Of a stretch of 64,000 nt of DNA, positions 18,834-28,944 are shown one piece after another. Origin of the DNA: Gammaproteobacteria bacterium. Its GTDB lineage: Bacteria > Pseudomonadota > Gammaproteobacteria > UBA4575. The position numbers and the translations under genes are program-made. The stretch spans positions 186,001 through 250,000 of the forward strand of contig WTFY01000009.1 of the NCBI GenBank assembly GCA_011523795.1, in the 5' to 3' direction. The notes beneath the pieces were generated by a model that worked only from the letters and a program-made list of their open reading frames with translations, was not told the DNA's origin and did no database searches. Numbering within the stretch: the first letter of the stretch is position 1; every line of letters begins with the position of its first letter.

Positions 18834-19922
18834 TCATGTATTCTGAATGACAATTTTTGGAAACCTAGCACTGTAATCCTTGCTCTGTGCGGCAAGTTTT
18901 GCAGCAGCCTTGCGAGCAATTTCCCTGTATATTTCTGCAATTCGGCTATTTGGCATCATCGCAACTGACGGATTTCCTCCATCCGCCTGCTCACGAATCC
19001 TGATATCCAGAGGCAATGCCCCCAGCATGTCTACACCTGATTCGTCAGCCATTTGCTGGCCCCCTCCTTCGCCAAAAATGGGTTCTTCATGACCACACTT
19101 ACTGCAAATATGGATACTCATGTTTTCCACAATCCCTAGTACAGGCACTTCCACTTTTTCGAACATCTTCAGACCCTTGCGGGCATCAAGCAGAGCAATG
19201 TCCTGTGGAGTCGTTACGATGATCGCCCCACTTACCGGGATTTTTTGTGCCAGCGTCAACTGTACGTCTCCCGTACCGGGAGGAAGATCAACCACCAAGT
19301 AATCAAGACCACGCCAGCAAGTATCATTTAGTAATTGTTCCAATGCTTGGGTCACCATTGGACCGCGCCAGATCATTGGCGTTTCTTCATCAATCAGAAA
19401 GCCGATTGACATAGCCTGCAATCCGTGTGCTTCCATGGGCTCAAGGCTTTTCCCGTCGCTTGACTTGGGCTGGCCACTCACACCCAGCATGCGCGGCTGA
19501 CTGGGTCCGTAGATATCAGCATCCAGCACCCCCACCATGGCTCCTTCCATAGAAAGTGCCAGTGCAAGATTGGCAGCAGTGGTTGACTTGCCTACGCCAC
19601 CTTTACCTGAAGCTACAGCAATGATGTTCTTGATGTTATCTAAAGGCTTGAGACTTTTTTGTACAGTATGGGCCTCTACCTGCCAGCTTACGCTGGCCTG
19701 CACATTTTCAGCACCCGCCTCAGAAACTTTTGCTTCAATCTGTGCGGCAAGATCGTCTACAATTCCATTTGCAGGATAGCCCAGCTTGACTGAAATACTT
19801 ACACTGCCAGCTTCGGTTTCAACCTTTTTCACGGCGTTGCTGGCCACTAGATCCTTGCCAAGGTAGGGATCCTGCACCTGTTTCAGTACTGTTTCCACCT
19901 GCCCCTTTGTCAGCTGCGCCAT
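18834..19922 (-). CDS. mrp: Iron-sulfur cluster carrier protein Mrp/ApbC
   Basis: P-loop ATPase that binds and transfers Fe-S clusters to apoproteins. It has 362 residues: an N-terminal DUF59/MIP18 domain (about 1-85), then the NTPase with the deviant Walker A GKGGVGKSTTAANLA, and the cluster-binding CxxC in CSKCGHEEPIFGEGGG. It is divergent from metG, a widespread arrangement. It could help supply the many Fe-S proteins of the dsr locus, but nothing in the sequence shows this. Confidence 0.96.
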   Translation of the reverse strand: MAQLTKGQVETVLKQVQDPYLGKDLVASNAVKKVETEAGSVSISVKLGYPANGIVDDLAAQIEAKVSEAGAENVQASVSWQVEAHTVQKSLKPLDNIKNIIAVASGKGGVGKSTTAANLALALSMEGAMVGVLDADIYGPSQPRMLGVSGQPKSSDGKSLEPMEAHGLQAMSIGFLIDEETPMIWRGPMVTQALEQLLNDTCWRGLDYLVVDLPPGTGDVQLTLAQKIPVSGAIIVTTPQDIALLDARKGLKMFEKVEVPVLGIVENMSIHICSKCGHEEPIFGEGGGQQMADESGVDMLGALPLDIRIREQADGGNPSVAMMPNSRIAEIYREIARKAAAKLAAQSKDYSARFPKIVIQNT

Positions 19923-20090
19923 ACTTTGACTCCCCTGAAATATCTGACTCTAGCAAAATTTGGAGCTTACTATACCATGCAAACCATGGCAGCAAAGACC
20001 CAAATTCTATAACCGTAAAATAGTTAAAATACAGTGGCAATTTCTTCAAACTGCTAATAAGGTGAAATAGCAATATCAATTGACACCGTT

Positions 20091-22118
20091 ATGTCTAGCC
20101 CAAAACGCAAGATCCTCGTCACCAGTGCACTGCCTTACGCAAATGGCCCCATACATATCGGCCACTTGGTCGAGTATATCCAAACGGACATCTGGTCCAG
20201 ATTCCAGAAGATGTGCGGGCATGACTGTATATATATCTGTGCTGACGATGCCCACGGCACCCCCATCATGCTCAAGGCACAACAGGAAGGGATTACACCA
20301 GAACAACTCATTTCAAGAGTTAGCCTGGAACATCAGAAAGATTTTTTTGATTTTCATGTCAAGTTTGATAATTACCACTCTACTCACTCAGAAGAAAACA
20401 GAATTCATGCCACAAAAATTTATGAATGCCTGAAAAAAAATGGGCACATTTCCTCAAGATCAGTTGTAGACCTGTATGATCCGGTCAATAAAATGTTTCT
20501 GCCTGACCGTTACGTCAAAGGTGAATGCCCAAGATGCCATGCCAAAGACCAGTACGGGGATAACTGTGAGGTTTGTGGAAGTACATACACCCCGGCTGAG
20601 GTGATCAACCCGTATTCTTCAGTAAGTGGCGCTACACCGGTTAAAAAAGAAAACCTGCATTACTTTTTCAAGCTGGATAACTTCAGAGACATACTGCAAG
20701 ACTGGATCAAGAGCGAATCACTTCAGCCGGAAATCATAAACAAGCTGCTAGAGTGGTTTGATGCCGGTCTCAAAGACTGGGATATCTCTCGTGATGCGCC
20801 GTATTTCGGCTTTGAGATACCAGATGCCCCAGGTAAGTTCTTTTATGTGTGGCTTGATGCACCTATAGGCTATATGGCCAGCCTCCAGCAATATTGTGAC
20901 CGTACAGGAAAAGAATTTGACGCATACTGGAGCAGAGACAGTGACTATGAAGTTTACCACTTCATCGGCAAGGACATTGCATACTTCCACATGCTATTTT
21001 GGCCAGCAATGTTGCACGGAGCAAACTACCGAATTCCGACAGCAGTTTATTGTCATGGTTTCCTGACCGTTGACGGACAAAAAATGTCCAAGTCACGAGG
21101 CACATTTATCAAGGCACGAACCTATCTCGATTACCTAAACCCAGAATATCTACGCTATTACTTCGCAGCAAAGCTGGGACCCGATGTAGGAGATATAGAT
21201 CTGAACCTGAGTGATTTCCGACAACGTGTCAACAGCGATGTAGTCGGTAAGCTCGTAAATATAGCAAGTCGCTGTTCAGGGTTTATTTACAAGTATTTTG
21301 ATGGGAAACTCACATCCAGGTTTCTCAAAGACTGTCAGGATATATTTCAAGATGCAGTCCGACACAACCAGCAAATAAGAGAGCTATACGAGTCCCGCAG
21401 TTATTCACATGCCATCAGAGTAATCATGGCACACGCGGATGCAACCAATCAGGTTATCGATACTCACAAACCATGGGAACTTGCAAAAAAAGAGGCCAGC
21501 AATTACAAGGTGCAACAGATATGCAGCTTTGGTTTGAATATGTATCGGCAGCTGGCTGGTTACCTGAAGCCGATCATGCCTGAGCTTGCAGAAAAATCCG
21601 AAACTTTTCTAAATGTAGAAACAAACTGGAAAGATCTAGCTTCTGGAATTCCAATGCCTGAAGACCATATGATCAATGAATTCAAACCCCTGATCACCCG
21701 TATCGAAAAAGAGTCTATAGATAAAATGGTAGAAGATTCCAAACAAGCAGATATGCCAAGCAACCAAGATCCCATCGACGATGAGGTTACTTTCGAGGAT
21801 TTCGCAAAACTTGATTTGAGAGTAGCTAGAATCATTCAGGCAGATATCGTTGAAGGGGCTGACAAGTTGCTAAAACTAACCCTCGACTTAGGCAAACCGA
21901 CTGGAAACGAGCACCGCACTGTCTTAGCCGGAATCAAGTCCGCCTACAGTCCGGAAGAGATAGAAGGACGCTTGACGATTGTTATCGCAAATCTTATGCC
22001 TCGTAAAATGCGTTTTGGAACTTCAGAGGGAATGGTGCTGGCTGCAGGGCCTGGCGGGAAAGATATATTCCTGTTACAACCCGACAGCGGCGCAGAGCCC
22101 GGGATGCGTGTGAAATAA
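20091..22118 (+). CDS. metG: Methionyl-tRNA synthetase
   Basis: Charges tRNA-Met. It has 675 residues with the HIGH motif in [15 protein letters not shown], a zinc-binding knuckle ([18 protein letters not shown]), the KMSKS loop in [11 protein letters not shown] and a C-terminal EMAP/OB-fold tRNA-binding domain (about 570-675; [11 protein letters not shown]). It is full length with no sign of disruption. A short ferredoxin gene and nth follow in the same direction. Confidence 0.98.
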   Translation: MSSPKRKILVTSALPYANGPIHIGHLVEYIQTDIWSRFQKMCGHDCIYICADDAHGTPIMLKAQQEGITPEQLISRVSLEHQKDFFDFHVKFDNYHSTHSEENRIHATKIYECLKKNGHISSRSVVDLYDPVNKMFLPDRYVKGECPRCHAKDQYGDNCEVCGSTYTPAEVINPYSSVSGATPVKKENLHYFFKLDNFRDILQDWIKSESLQPEIINKLLEWFDAGLKDWDISRDAPYFGFEIPDAPGKFFYVWLDAPIGYMASLQQYCDRTGKEFDAYWSRDSDYEVYHFIGKDIAYFHMLFWPAMLHGANYRIPTAVYCHGFLTVDGQKMSKSRGTFIKARTYLDYLNPEYLRYYFAAKLGPDVGDIDLNLSDFRQRVNSDVVGKLVNIASRCSGFIYKYFDGKLTSRFLKDCQDIFQDAVRHNQQIRELYESRSYSHAIRVIMAHADATNQVIDTHKPWELAKKEASNYKVQQICSFGLNMYRQLAGYLKPIMPELAEKSETFLNVETNWKDLASGIPMPEDHMINEFKPLITRIEKESIDKMVEDSKQADMPSNQDPIDDEVTFEDFAKLDLRVARIIQADIVEGADKLLKLTLDLGKPTGNEHRTVLAGIKSAYSPEEIEGRLTIVIANLMPRKMRFGTSEGMVLAAGPGGKDIFLLQPDSGAEPGMRVK

Positions 22119-22125
22119 TTTTCCA

Positions 22126-22557
22126 GTGCAAGATTTCTACTCTGGTACTGCAACGGGCAAATTCATTGCGAGAATTGACGAACAACGCTGTATCGGTTGT
22201 GCGTTGTGTATCAAGGCATGTCCTTTTGATGCAATTTTGGGAGCTTCGCGACATACACACACTGTCATCACCAGATATTGTACAGGATGTAAATTGTGCC
22301 TCGCACCATGCCCGGTGAATTGTATTGAACTCAAAGCGAATACCAAATTTCATCATCTTTGCGTAACCTTGCCAAAAATTGAGCAGCGAAAATTAAAAGA
22401 ACAGTTCGCGGCTAGCTCACGGGAAAGCAAAAGACGACGCATACAAAGAATCGAACGGAACCAGAGAGAACGACAGGAATTGTTTGAACTAAGGAAAGAA
22501 AAAATCTTACTCAAGAAACGAACTTCTATTCAAAGCAATGAACGAGGAAAAATGTAA
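22126..22557 (+). CDS. RnfB-like two-cluster ferredoxin
   Basis: 143-residue protein with two [4Fe-4S] motifs, [16 protein letters not shown] and [16 protein letters not shown], followed by a long basic charged helix (about 85-143). It resembles the ferredoxin half of RnfB/RsxB but lacks the membrane anchor and the N-terminal cluster domain of full RnfB, so it is probably a soluble electron carrier. The apparent start is a GTG at 22126 with no strong ribosome-binding site. It lies between metG and nth and overlaps nth by 20 bp. No other rnf genes are present. Confidence 0.8.
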   Translation: MQDFYSGTATGKFIARIDEQRCIGCALCIKACPFDAILGASRHTHTVITRYCTGCKLCLAPCPVNCIELKANTKFHHLCVTLPKIEQRKLKEQFAASSRESKRRRIQRIERNQRERQELFELRKEKILLKKRTSIQSNERGKM

Positions 22558-23179
22558 CGAAATTTTTCGGCGACTGAAAAAGGCAAACCCTGAGCCCAGA
22601 ACAGAACTTGTACACGAATCCGATTTTGAGCTTCTGATCTCGGTCATCCTTTCCGCTCAAGCGACAGACGTAAGCGTAAACAAGGCAACCAAGGAACTCT
22701 TCAAGATTGCCAACACTCCAAAGCAAATGCTGGCACTCGGGGAAAAAGGGCTGAAGCGCTATATCAAATCAATTGGTTTGTATAACAGCAAGGCTCAACA
22801 CATTATCAAAACGTGCCGCATCCTTGATGAAAAATTTGGAAGCCAGATTCCACAAAGCCGTGAAGCCTTACAGTCTTTACCTGGTGTCGGCAGGAAAACG
22901 GCAAATGTAGTGCTCAACAATGCCTTCAATCAGCCAACTATTGCAGTTGACACGCATATTTTTCGGGTTGCCAACCGAACCGGTATTGCTCCTGGGAAAA
23001 ATACCCTTGCCGTAGAGCTTGGGCTTGAGGATCAGGTACCGGAAAAGTACAAGCTGCATGCACACCACTGGCTGATCTTGCTTGGCAGGTATATTTGTCT
23101 GGCCCGCAAGCCAAAATGCCAAAAATGCCCAATTGTGGACCTATGTGAATACAGTGAAAAAAACATAACCCAGCAGTGA
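22538..23179 (+). CDS. nth: Endonuclease III
   Basis: Bifunctional DNA glycosylase/AP lyase for oxidised pyrimidines. It has 213 residues with the helix-hairpin-helix [17 protein letters not shown] (catalytic lysine included), the catalytic aspartate in [14 protein letters not shown], and the C-terminal [4Fe-4S] motif with CX6CX2CX5C spacing ([17 protein letters not shown]). It follows the RnfB-like gene, an association also seen in E. coli (rsx-nth). Confidence 0.97.
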   Translation: MNEEKCNEIFRRLKKANPEPRTELVHESDFELLISVILSAQATDVSVNKATKELFKIANTPKQMLALGEKGLKRYIKSIGLYNSKAQHIIKTCRILDEKFGSQIPQSREALQSLPGVGRKTANVVLNNAFNQPTIAVDTHIFRVANRTGIAPGKNTLAVELGLEDQVPEKYKLHAHHWLILLGRYICLARKPKCQKCPIVDLCEYSEKNITQQ

Positions 23180-23202
23180 TAAATAATACTCAGGAGACCA
23201 CT

Positions 23203-23853
23203 ATGTCAGGAGTCATTGCATTCATTAACACATTACAAAATGCACTAGACAGGTTCAGGACGATCGACTTTTTAGCACCTCTTGCCTTGCGCCTGTATCT
23301 GGCACCTGTTTTTATCGCTGTTGGCTTACATAAGTTCATGCATCTGGAAGATATGGCAAGCTGGTTTGGAAATCCTGACTGGGGACTTGGCCTGCCCGCT
23401 CCAATGCTCATGGCCATACTCGCCGCATCTGCTGAACTGTTTGGTGGTATTGCTCTTTTGTTCGGAATCGCCGTTCGTTGGTTTGCTATACCACTGATGA
23501 TTACGATGCTGGTTGCAACCTTCGCAGTGCATTGGGACAAGGGTTGGTTTGCTGTAGCACCCGGCAATCCAGAAACCAGTACAGCCAAGCCATTGGCATC
23601 AGTGGGGATTCCTGCTGCAAAACGCAGCCTGGAAAACAGCAGAGCAGTAGGTAAGCGTCTGGAGGCGGCCAAGTCACTCCTTAAAAAACACGGAAATTAT
23701 AACTGGCTTACAGAAAAGGGAAGTTTCGTGGTGCTCAATAATGGCATTGAATTCGCCGTTACCTACTTTATCATGCTACTAGTGCTGTTTTTTATTGGTT
23801 CTGGTAAATACCTTAGCCTTGACTACTGGATTGCCAGATATTTCAGGAAATAA
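23203..23853 (+). CDS. DoxX family membrane protein
   Basis: 216-residue inner-membrane protein with about four hydrophobic segments (ALRLYLAPVFIAVGLHKF; MLMAILAASAELFGGIALLFG; FAIPLMITMLVATFAVHW; a C-terminal helix). The start is the ATG at 23203, preceded by AGGAG at 23192-23196. A charged insert of about 60 residues lies between helices 3 and 4. DoxX proteins often accompany DUF692/DUF2063 pairs such as the two genes that follow. Its biochemical role is not established. Confidence 0.85.
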   Translation: MSGVIAFINTLQNALDRFRTIDFLAPLALRLYLAPVFIAVGLHKFMHLEDMASWFGNPDWGLGLPAPMLMAILAASAELFGGIALLFGIAVRWFAIPLMITMLVATFAVHWDKGWFAVAPGNPETSTAKPLASVGIPAAKRSLENSRAVGKRLEAAKSLLKKHGNYNWLTEKGSFVVLNNGIEFAVTYFIMLLVLFFIGSGKYLSLDYWIARYFRK

Positions 23854-23919
23854 CCAGGTATATTTTGCAGGCTGATTCTCACCTATAGAATAATGGCTGT
23901 ATCAGGAAAAGCGACGTAA

Positions 23920-24786
23920 ATGAAAGCCCATAGTCAAAATACATATTCTGTAACAGGTTCGGGCCTTGGCCTGAGGCGGGATATCCTCAACGAACTGGAA
24001 GCCAGTTTTCCGGAAATTGTTGATTTCATGGAAGTCGCACCAGAAAACTGGATAGGAATTGGAGGCAAGCTAGGTAAACGTTTTCGGGCTTTTACCGAAA
24101 AGACCCCTTTTGTAATACACGGTCTTTCCCTGTCGATAGGAAGCCCGGCTCCGCTTGACGAATCTTTGGTATATGAAATCAAGAAATTCATACGTACACA
24201 TGACATCCGTTGTTACAGTGAGCACTTGAGTTATTGCTCAGACAATGGTCACTTGTATGATCTCATGCCTATCCCGTTTACCGAAGAAGCCGTGTATTAC
24301 GTTGCAGACAGGATCAAACGCGTACAAGAAATCCTGGAACAAAAAATTGCCATGGAAAATGTGTCTTATTACGCTGCTCCTGGAAAGGAAATGGATGAGA
24401 TCGACTTCGTTAATGCAGTACTCGAAGAGGCGGACTGTAACCTGCTGCTGGACGTTAATAACATTTATGTCAATTCAGTAAATCACTCTTATGACCCTGT
24501 TGAATTTCTGCAAGCCTTGCCTAGAGAACGCATTGCATATTGTCATGTGGCGGGTCATTACAATGAAGCCGAGGACCTGCTCGTCGATACGCATGGAGCC
24601 GATGTAATCGATCCCGTTTGGAGCCTGCTGCACAAGGCATATGATACGTTTGGTGTATTCCCTACGCTACTTGAGCGGGATTTCAATATCCCGCCCCTAG
24701 CGGCTCTTACACAGGAAGTACAAACCATTCACAAACTCCAGGCGAAATGCCATACACCATCAGCATCATTTCAGGTTGTGGGGTAA
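23920..24786 (+). CDS. DUF692 family multinuclear non-haem iron oxidase (MNIO, BufB-like)
   Basis: 288-residue TIM-barrel protein of the MNIO family, whose studied members modify cysteine residues in precursor peptides using two or three iron atoms. Likely metal-binding segments are VIHGLSLSIG, YSEHLSYC, MENVSYY, LLLDVNNIYVN, CHVAGHYN and VDTHG. The downstream DUF2063 gene is the usual partner, and its open frame overlaps by 40 bp, although its probable start is 12 bp after this gene. No DUF2282-type substrate peptide gene fits in the 66-bp gap upstream. Confidence 0.88.
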   Translation: MKAHSQNTYSVTGSGLGLRRDILNELEASFPEIVDFMEVAPENWIGIGGKLGKRFRAFTEKTPFVIHGLSLSIGSPAPLDESLVYEIKKFIRTHDIRCYSEHLSYCSDNGHLYDLMPIPFTEEAVYYVADRIKRVQEILEQKIAMENVSYYAAPGKEMDEIDFVNAVLEEADCNLLLDVNNIYVNSVNHSYDPVEFLQALPRERIAYCHVAGHYNEAEDLLVDTHGADVIDPVWSLLHKAYDTFGVFPTLLERDFNIPPLAALTQEVQTIHKLQAKCHTPSASFQVVG

Positions 24787-24797
24787 ACAGTAATCAA

Positions 24798-25583
24798 ATG
24801 GCTTTGGAAATACCCGCATTCAAGAAAGTCCAGTACGAGTTTACTGCCCATTTGAGGGACCCGGAAACGGTAAGCGCACCGAGTGATATCGAGGATAGGC
24901 GCATGGAGATTTATCGTGGTCTTCTTTACCGTAACATAGAAAATTTTCTCTCCAGCGCATTTCCCGTGCTTCACAGACTTTACACAGATGATAACTGGCA
25001 TAAGCTGGTAAGACATTTTTTCGCACATCATCGATCCAAATCACCTTACTTCAGGGATATACCTCGAGAATTTCTAGATTATCTGCACAATGAACGCGAG
25101 AGCCAGCCTGAAGACCCGGCCTTCATCAATGAACTGGCATACTACGAATGGATTGAGGCCTACTTGGCCTATGCAGAGTTTGACGAAAACATGTCAAACA
25201 TAGACCCAGAAGGTGACTTGATGCACAACGTACCTGTTCTATCACCTCTTACAGAACTGCGGGGGTACAATTTCCCTGTTCACAAAATCAAACCAGGCTT
25301 TGAGCCCAGGCAAGCAAGTAAACAGCCAGTCTTTCTGATGGTCTACAGGAACTCACAGGATAAAATCGGGTTCATGGAGCTAAATCCCCTCACAGTCACG
25401 CTGGTTGAACATATTGAATCCAATCACACGAAAACCGGCAAACAGCTCCTCAAAGAGATTGCTGAATTGCTAAAGCTTCCCGACCCTGAAGCAGTTTACA
25501 GCAGTGGTGAACAGGCCCTGAAACAGTTAAGGGACAAGGACATTTTACTGGGCACCCTGCTGCTGGATTCCACAGAAACCTAG
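24798..25583 (+). CDS. DUF2063 (putative DNA-binding domain) partner protein of MNIO
   Basis: 261-residue protein from the ATG at 24798. Its N-terminal domain (RRMEIYRGLLYRNIENFLSSAFPVLHRL; HHRSKSPYFRDIPREFLDYL) is the DUF2063 fold, and the C-terminal part resembles winged domains found after it. In characterised MNIO systems this partner recognises the leader of the precursor peptide. It is convergent with the cobalamin adenosyltransferase gene, leaving one base between them. Confidence 0.85.
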   Translation: MALEIPAFKKVQYEFTAHLRDPETVSAPSDIEDRRMEIYRGLLYRNIENFLSSAFPVLHRLYTDDNWHKLVRHFFAHHRSKSPYFRDIPREFLDYLHNERESQPEDPAFINELAYYEWIEAYLAYAEFDENMSNIDPEGDLMHNVPVLSPLTELRGYNFPVHKIKPGFEPRQASKQPVFLMVYRNSQDKIGFMELNPLTVTLVEHIESNHTKTGKQLLKEIAELLKLPDPEAVYSSGEQALKQLRDKDILLGTLLLDSTET

Positions 25584-25584
25584 C

Positions 25585-26139
25585 TTAATATCCCGGGTCA
25601 GTAGATGGCCAGAACATTTCCGTATGACCCGAACTTCTGGACAACGCCCTGCATGCCACAAACAGGTAATCTGATAAGCGGTTCAAATAGATTTGTATGT
25701 TCGGGTTGATACCATGATGCTGGCTCAAACTAACAACACTTCTCTCTGCCCTTCTGCAGGTGGCACGCGCCAAATGGCAAATTGATGCTGCAACCCCACC
25801 ATTTGGCAAAATAAAATTTTTCAACACTGGCAGGCTCTGGTTGATCTCATCAATCTTTTGCTCAAGTTGCATTACCATTTCTTCATGAACGAGTTCAAGG
25901 TCGGGATTGCTTAATTCTGCACCTACATCGAAAAGCCTATGCTGGATTTCTACAAGACTGGTCTTCACATCTGCAGGTATGTCATGGGCAAGTACCATCC
26001 CAATCACTGAATTCAGTTCGTCAACATCCCCGATAGCTTGAATCTCATGGCAGTCCTTACACACCCGCCTGCCTCCAGACAAACCGGTTTTACCCTGATC
26101 TCCGGTTTTGGTATAAATTCTTGCAACCCGGTCTGGCAT
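25585..26139 (-). CDS. Cob(I)alamin adenosyltransferase, PduO type
   Basis: Adds the adenosyl group to cob(I)alamin. It has 184 residues with the PduO-type signature YTKTGDQGKTGLSGG at the N-terminus, GDVDELNSVIG near residue 40 and the C-terminal RLSDYLFVACR segment. It lies 19 bp downstream of btuB on the same strand, so B12 uptake and activation are probably co-expressed. Confidence 0.94.
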   Translation of the reverse strand: MPDRVARIYTKTGDQGKTGLSGGRRVCKDCHEIQAIGDVDELNSVIGMVLAHDIPADVKTSLVEIQHRLFDVGAELSNPDLELVHEEMVMQLEQKIDEINQSLPVLKNFILPNGGVAASICHLARATCRRAERSVVSLSQHHGINPNIQIYLNRLSDYLFVACRALSRSSGHTEMFWPSTDPGY

Positions 26140-26158
26140 GTCCTATTAGCCAGAAACT

Positions 26159-27943
26159 TCACAGGGTTGGCCTGAATTGAAACTCCGCAAAGATGGACTG
26201 GCCAGGCTGATTATAGCCCGTAGCCAATTCATACTCCTTGTCGAACAGGTTTTCTGCTTTCAGTGCGAGCGTTACGTACGGAAAGTGATACCCTGCGGAG
26301 ATATCTATCAAGCCGTATCCAGACATGTTCACTCCTCCAAAATCTCTTCTTTCTGACGTCACCAAGCCATTCAACTGAACGAAATATTTTTCACGGGTGT
26401 ACGCAAGATATCCCGTCAGTGTGCGCTTTGCACGCCTTAGCAAGCGTGTATCATCTGTCTCATTGCGGGGGTTTTGTATTATCCCCTCAAGGCTGAAATT
26501 CCATGGCCCGGATTGATGACTGAATGTGAGTTCGAGTCCCCTGGTACGTGCCGTTTCAACATTCCTGTTTTCATAAACAAAATTTTCAGGATCAATTGCC
26601 ACAGCTTCTATCAGATCATCAATCTTGTTTTCGAATACACGCAAGGATATTGCCGAGAACGGATTCATCTCGTACTGGATTCCAGCCTCGATAGAGCGTG
26701 AGGTCTCCTCTTTTAAACCTGGATTTCCACCAAATCCAAATCTGGCGTTGCTGTCCGGTGCCCGAAAACCTGTCCCAATGCTCGCAAATAGTTTCGTTTT
26801 ATCTGCAAGACTGTAACCGTATTCCAAATTCCAAGTCATCGCATCATCGAAGTCTTCGTGATTTGTATAGCGGGTTGCCGTATACAGACTGTGCCTGTCG
26901 TGAACAAACTGTTCATTCAGATAAACAGAGTATATGTCTGTATCTTCCCGGTAAGAAGTGCCAAAGGACAACGAATCTGTGTCTTCTTCTGCAAGTGACA
27001 TACCGAACACCAGCACATTGTCATACAGTTTGAAACTGTTTTCCCAGTCATACACCACTCTGTCTGTGTAGGCATGGTCCCGATTCCCCAGAAAGTTAGC
27101 CTGGTTTTGGCGAACCTCGTCTTTCATTCGTGATATCGACAGGGTAGACAGCCAGTTTTCAGTAACCGGCAAGGTCAGCCCGGCTTTCAGGATGTTGTTT
27201 TTCCGGTCCTGGTCAAGGTCGCCAAAACTATCGTATTCCGTATTTCCGTCTGCCTGCCAGAATCCAAATACCAGTTCACCTGCCCCTGCTTTTGCTCTTA
27301 TATTTACATCGAATGTCTCATTATCATGCCCATGATCAGAACTCGATTCAGCACGCGCCGGAAAGCCTCCCGTCTCCAGCTTGCTGAAAGACAGGTCGGC
27401 TGATGCACGGTCATTTCCGTAGCTCAAATTCATGCTTTGCCCGTTTGTCGCATACCTTCCATGCGTGACTCGTAAATCAGCAAATCTTCCCAGTTCTGAA
27501 TCAGCAGTAATGATATTGATGACACCCCCTACCGCTTCCGAGCCATATACCGTAGAACGGGGTCCTTTAACGACCTCGATACGCTCAATCACAGACGTGT
27601 TGATCATCCCGAGAGCGCCGCCACCTGTCGTAGCAGAATTCATTTTAATGCCGTTAATGAGAACCGTAGAGTGATTACTGTTGGTACCACGGATAAATAC
27701 AGATGTCTGCTGTCCGATGCCTCCGGTCCGCCCGATTTCCAGACCCGCATGCCACCGCAGCAAGCCCGCTATATCAAGTGACGGGCTCCTCTCTATCATC
27801 TCCCGATTGATGATGATCACAGAAGGAACAACCTCTTTCACAGACTGGGAATACCTTGCAGGGGTTACAACTACTTCTTCCACAGCATAACTGAGTGCAC
27901 TCATGCAGATCAGCCACATGACCAGGCAGGTTTTGAATTTCAT
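26159..27943 (-). CDS. btuB: TonB-dependent vitamin B12 receptor
   Basis: Outer-membrane beta-barrel importer. The start is the ATG at 27943, with GGAAGG just upstream; the frame also extends to a TTG at 27955. It has 594 residues: a signal peptide ending near ALSYA, a TonB box (EEVVVTPARY), the plug domain with VFIRGTNSNHSTVLINGIK and the SEAVGGVINIIT segment, then the barrel. It ends in leucine rather than the usual phenylalanine. Substrate is inferred from length, plug motifs and the adjacent adenosyltransferase. No cobalamin riboswitch was found upstream. Confidence 0.88.
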   Translation of the reverse strand: MKFKTCLVMWLICMSALSYAVEEVVVTPARYSQSVKEVVPSVIIINREMIERSPSLDIAGLLRWHAGLEIGRTGGIGQQTSVFIRGTNSNHSTVLINGIKMNSATTGGGALGMINTSVIERIEVVKGPRSTVYGSEAVGGVINIITADSELGRFADLRVTHGRYATNGQSMNLSYGNDRASADLSFSKLETGGFPARAESSSDHGHDNETFDVNIRAKAGAGELVFGFWQADGNTEYDSFGDLDQDRKNNILKAGLTLPVTENWLSTLSISRMKDEVRQNQANFLGNRDHAYTDRVVYDWENSFKLYDNVLVFGMSLAEEDTDSLSFGTSYREDTDIYSVYLNEQFVHDRHSLYTATRYTNHEDFDDAMTWNLEYGYSLADKTKLFASIGTGFRAPDSNARFGFGGNPGLKEETSRSIEAGIQYEMNPFSAISLRVFENKIDDLIEAVAIDPENFVYENRNVETARTRGLELTFSHQSGPWNFSLEGIIQNPRNETDDTRLLRRAKRTLTGYLAYTREKYFVQLNGLVTSERRDFGGVNMSGYGLIDISAGYHFPYVTLALKAENLFDKEYELATGYNQPGQSIFAEFQFRPTL

Positions 27944-28026
27944 CGAACCTTCCAAGTTTCAGTCTGTGAGTCAGACAGGCTTCGTTTGAAACTGTCAAGC
28001 AAAACAGCGAGAACCGCGACTGTCAT

Positions 28027-28740
28027 TCAGCTTTTCCCGTAAACAGGTACGGCAGCACCGGTTACACCTACTGCCTGCTTCGAGCAAAGATGCAGGATTT
28101 CATTGGCTAACTGTTCCGTGGGCACCCATTTGCTAAAATCACTTGCCGGCATGTCAGCCCTGTTCTGTGGTGTATCTATTGTCCCCGGCAAAATGCAGTT
28201 TACATTAATATTTTTTTCCCTGCATTCAGCTGAAAGACTTTGTGTGAGGGTTATTACAGCTGCTTTGCTTACACAGTATGGTGCCATTTTTGCTTTGCCT
28301 TCCAAGGCTGCCCTGGCAGCCACATTCACTATTTTTCCTTTACCCCCTTCCAGCATATGTGGAACCACGGCTCGACACATCAAGAATGCGCTCTTTGCAT
28401 TCATGTCCAACATAAAATTCCAGTCATCCACTGGCGTTTCATGTACATGAGGACCCATCCTGAAACCCCCGGCGATATTGGCAAGGATATCTATTTTCTG
28501 AAATTGTTTTCTGATCTGTTCCACCAAACGATTTACCTGATCAACGTCTGTCAAGTCTGCTTTAAACAATCCAACATCCTGTGCATCCTGCCAGGGTTCA
28601 GACCGCAAGCGGTCAAGAGAAATATCCACCAACGCCAGCCTTGCCCCCGCCTCATGAAAAAGTCTTGCCACCGTCAGTCCAAGGTTTCCAGCCGCCCCGG
28701 TCACTATCGCAACCTGACTGCGAAAATCATACATACTCAT
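28027..28740 (-). CDS. SDR family NAD(P)-dependent oxidoreductase
   Basis: 237-residue Rossmann-fold short-chain dehydrogenase. The cofactor loop is VTGAAGNLGLTVARLF, followed by ILANIAGG and the catalytic Tyr/Lys in YCVSKAAV. The position usually held by the catalytic serine, about 13 residues before the tyrosine, reads alanine (VNVAARAALEG), a variant seen in some SDR subfamilies. Substrate is unknown. It lies upstream of btuB on the same strand with an 83-bp gap and downstream of the nrdB terminator. Confidence 0.85.
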   Translation of the reverse strand: MSMYDFRSQVAIVTGAAGNLGLTVARLFHEAGARLALVDISLDRLRSEPWQDAQDVGLFKADLTDVDQVNRLVEQIRKQFQKIDILANIAGGFRMGPHVHETPVDDWNFMLDMNAKSAFLMCRAVVPHMLEGGKGKIVNVAARAALEGKAKMAPYCVSKAAVITLTQSLSAECREKNINVNCILPGTIDTPQNRADMPASDFSKWVPTEQLANEILHLCSKQAVGVTGAAVPVYGKS

Positions 28741-28866
28741 TACTGCTCCAAATGATTTTATTTCTGGAAAATTCTACTACACGGACTGCACTCTTATCAT
28801 TCGCGGCAGACAAAAGCCCTTTCACTCGCCCTGGGGCTCCTCCAGTACAATTCAGATCGTCAGTAT

Positions 28867-28892
28867 AAAAAAAGGGAGCAGGACGCTCCCTT
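28867..28892 (-). terminator. Intrinsic terminator of nrdAB
   Basis: On the minus strand, a perfect 8-bp stem (AAGGGAGC with GCTCCCTT, loop of five) is followed by a run of seven T residues. It lies 53 bp after the nrdB stop codon, so it should end the nrdA-nrdB transcript before the SDR gene. Confidence 0.85.
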
Positions 28893-28944
28893 GAACGACC
28901 ATCACAGGGATAGATGGTCTCACAACACTGGCTAACCCAGCCTC

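Noticed and set aside
27944-28026. Cobalamin riboswitch upstream of btuB
   Set aside because: Only 83 bp separate btuB from the SDR gene, too short for the element, and I found no B12-box sequence there or in 28741-28944.
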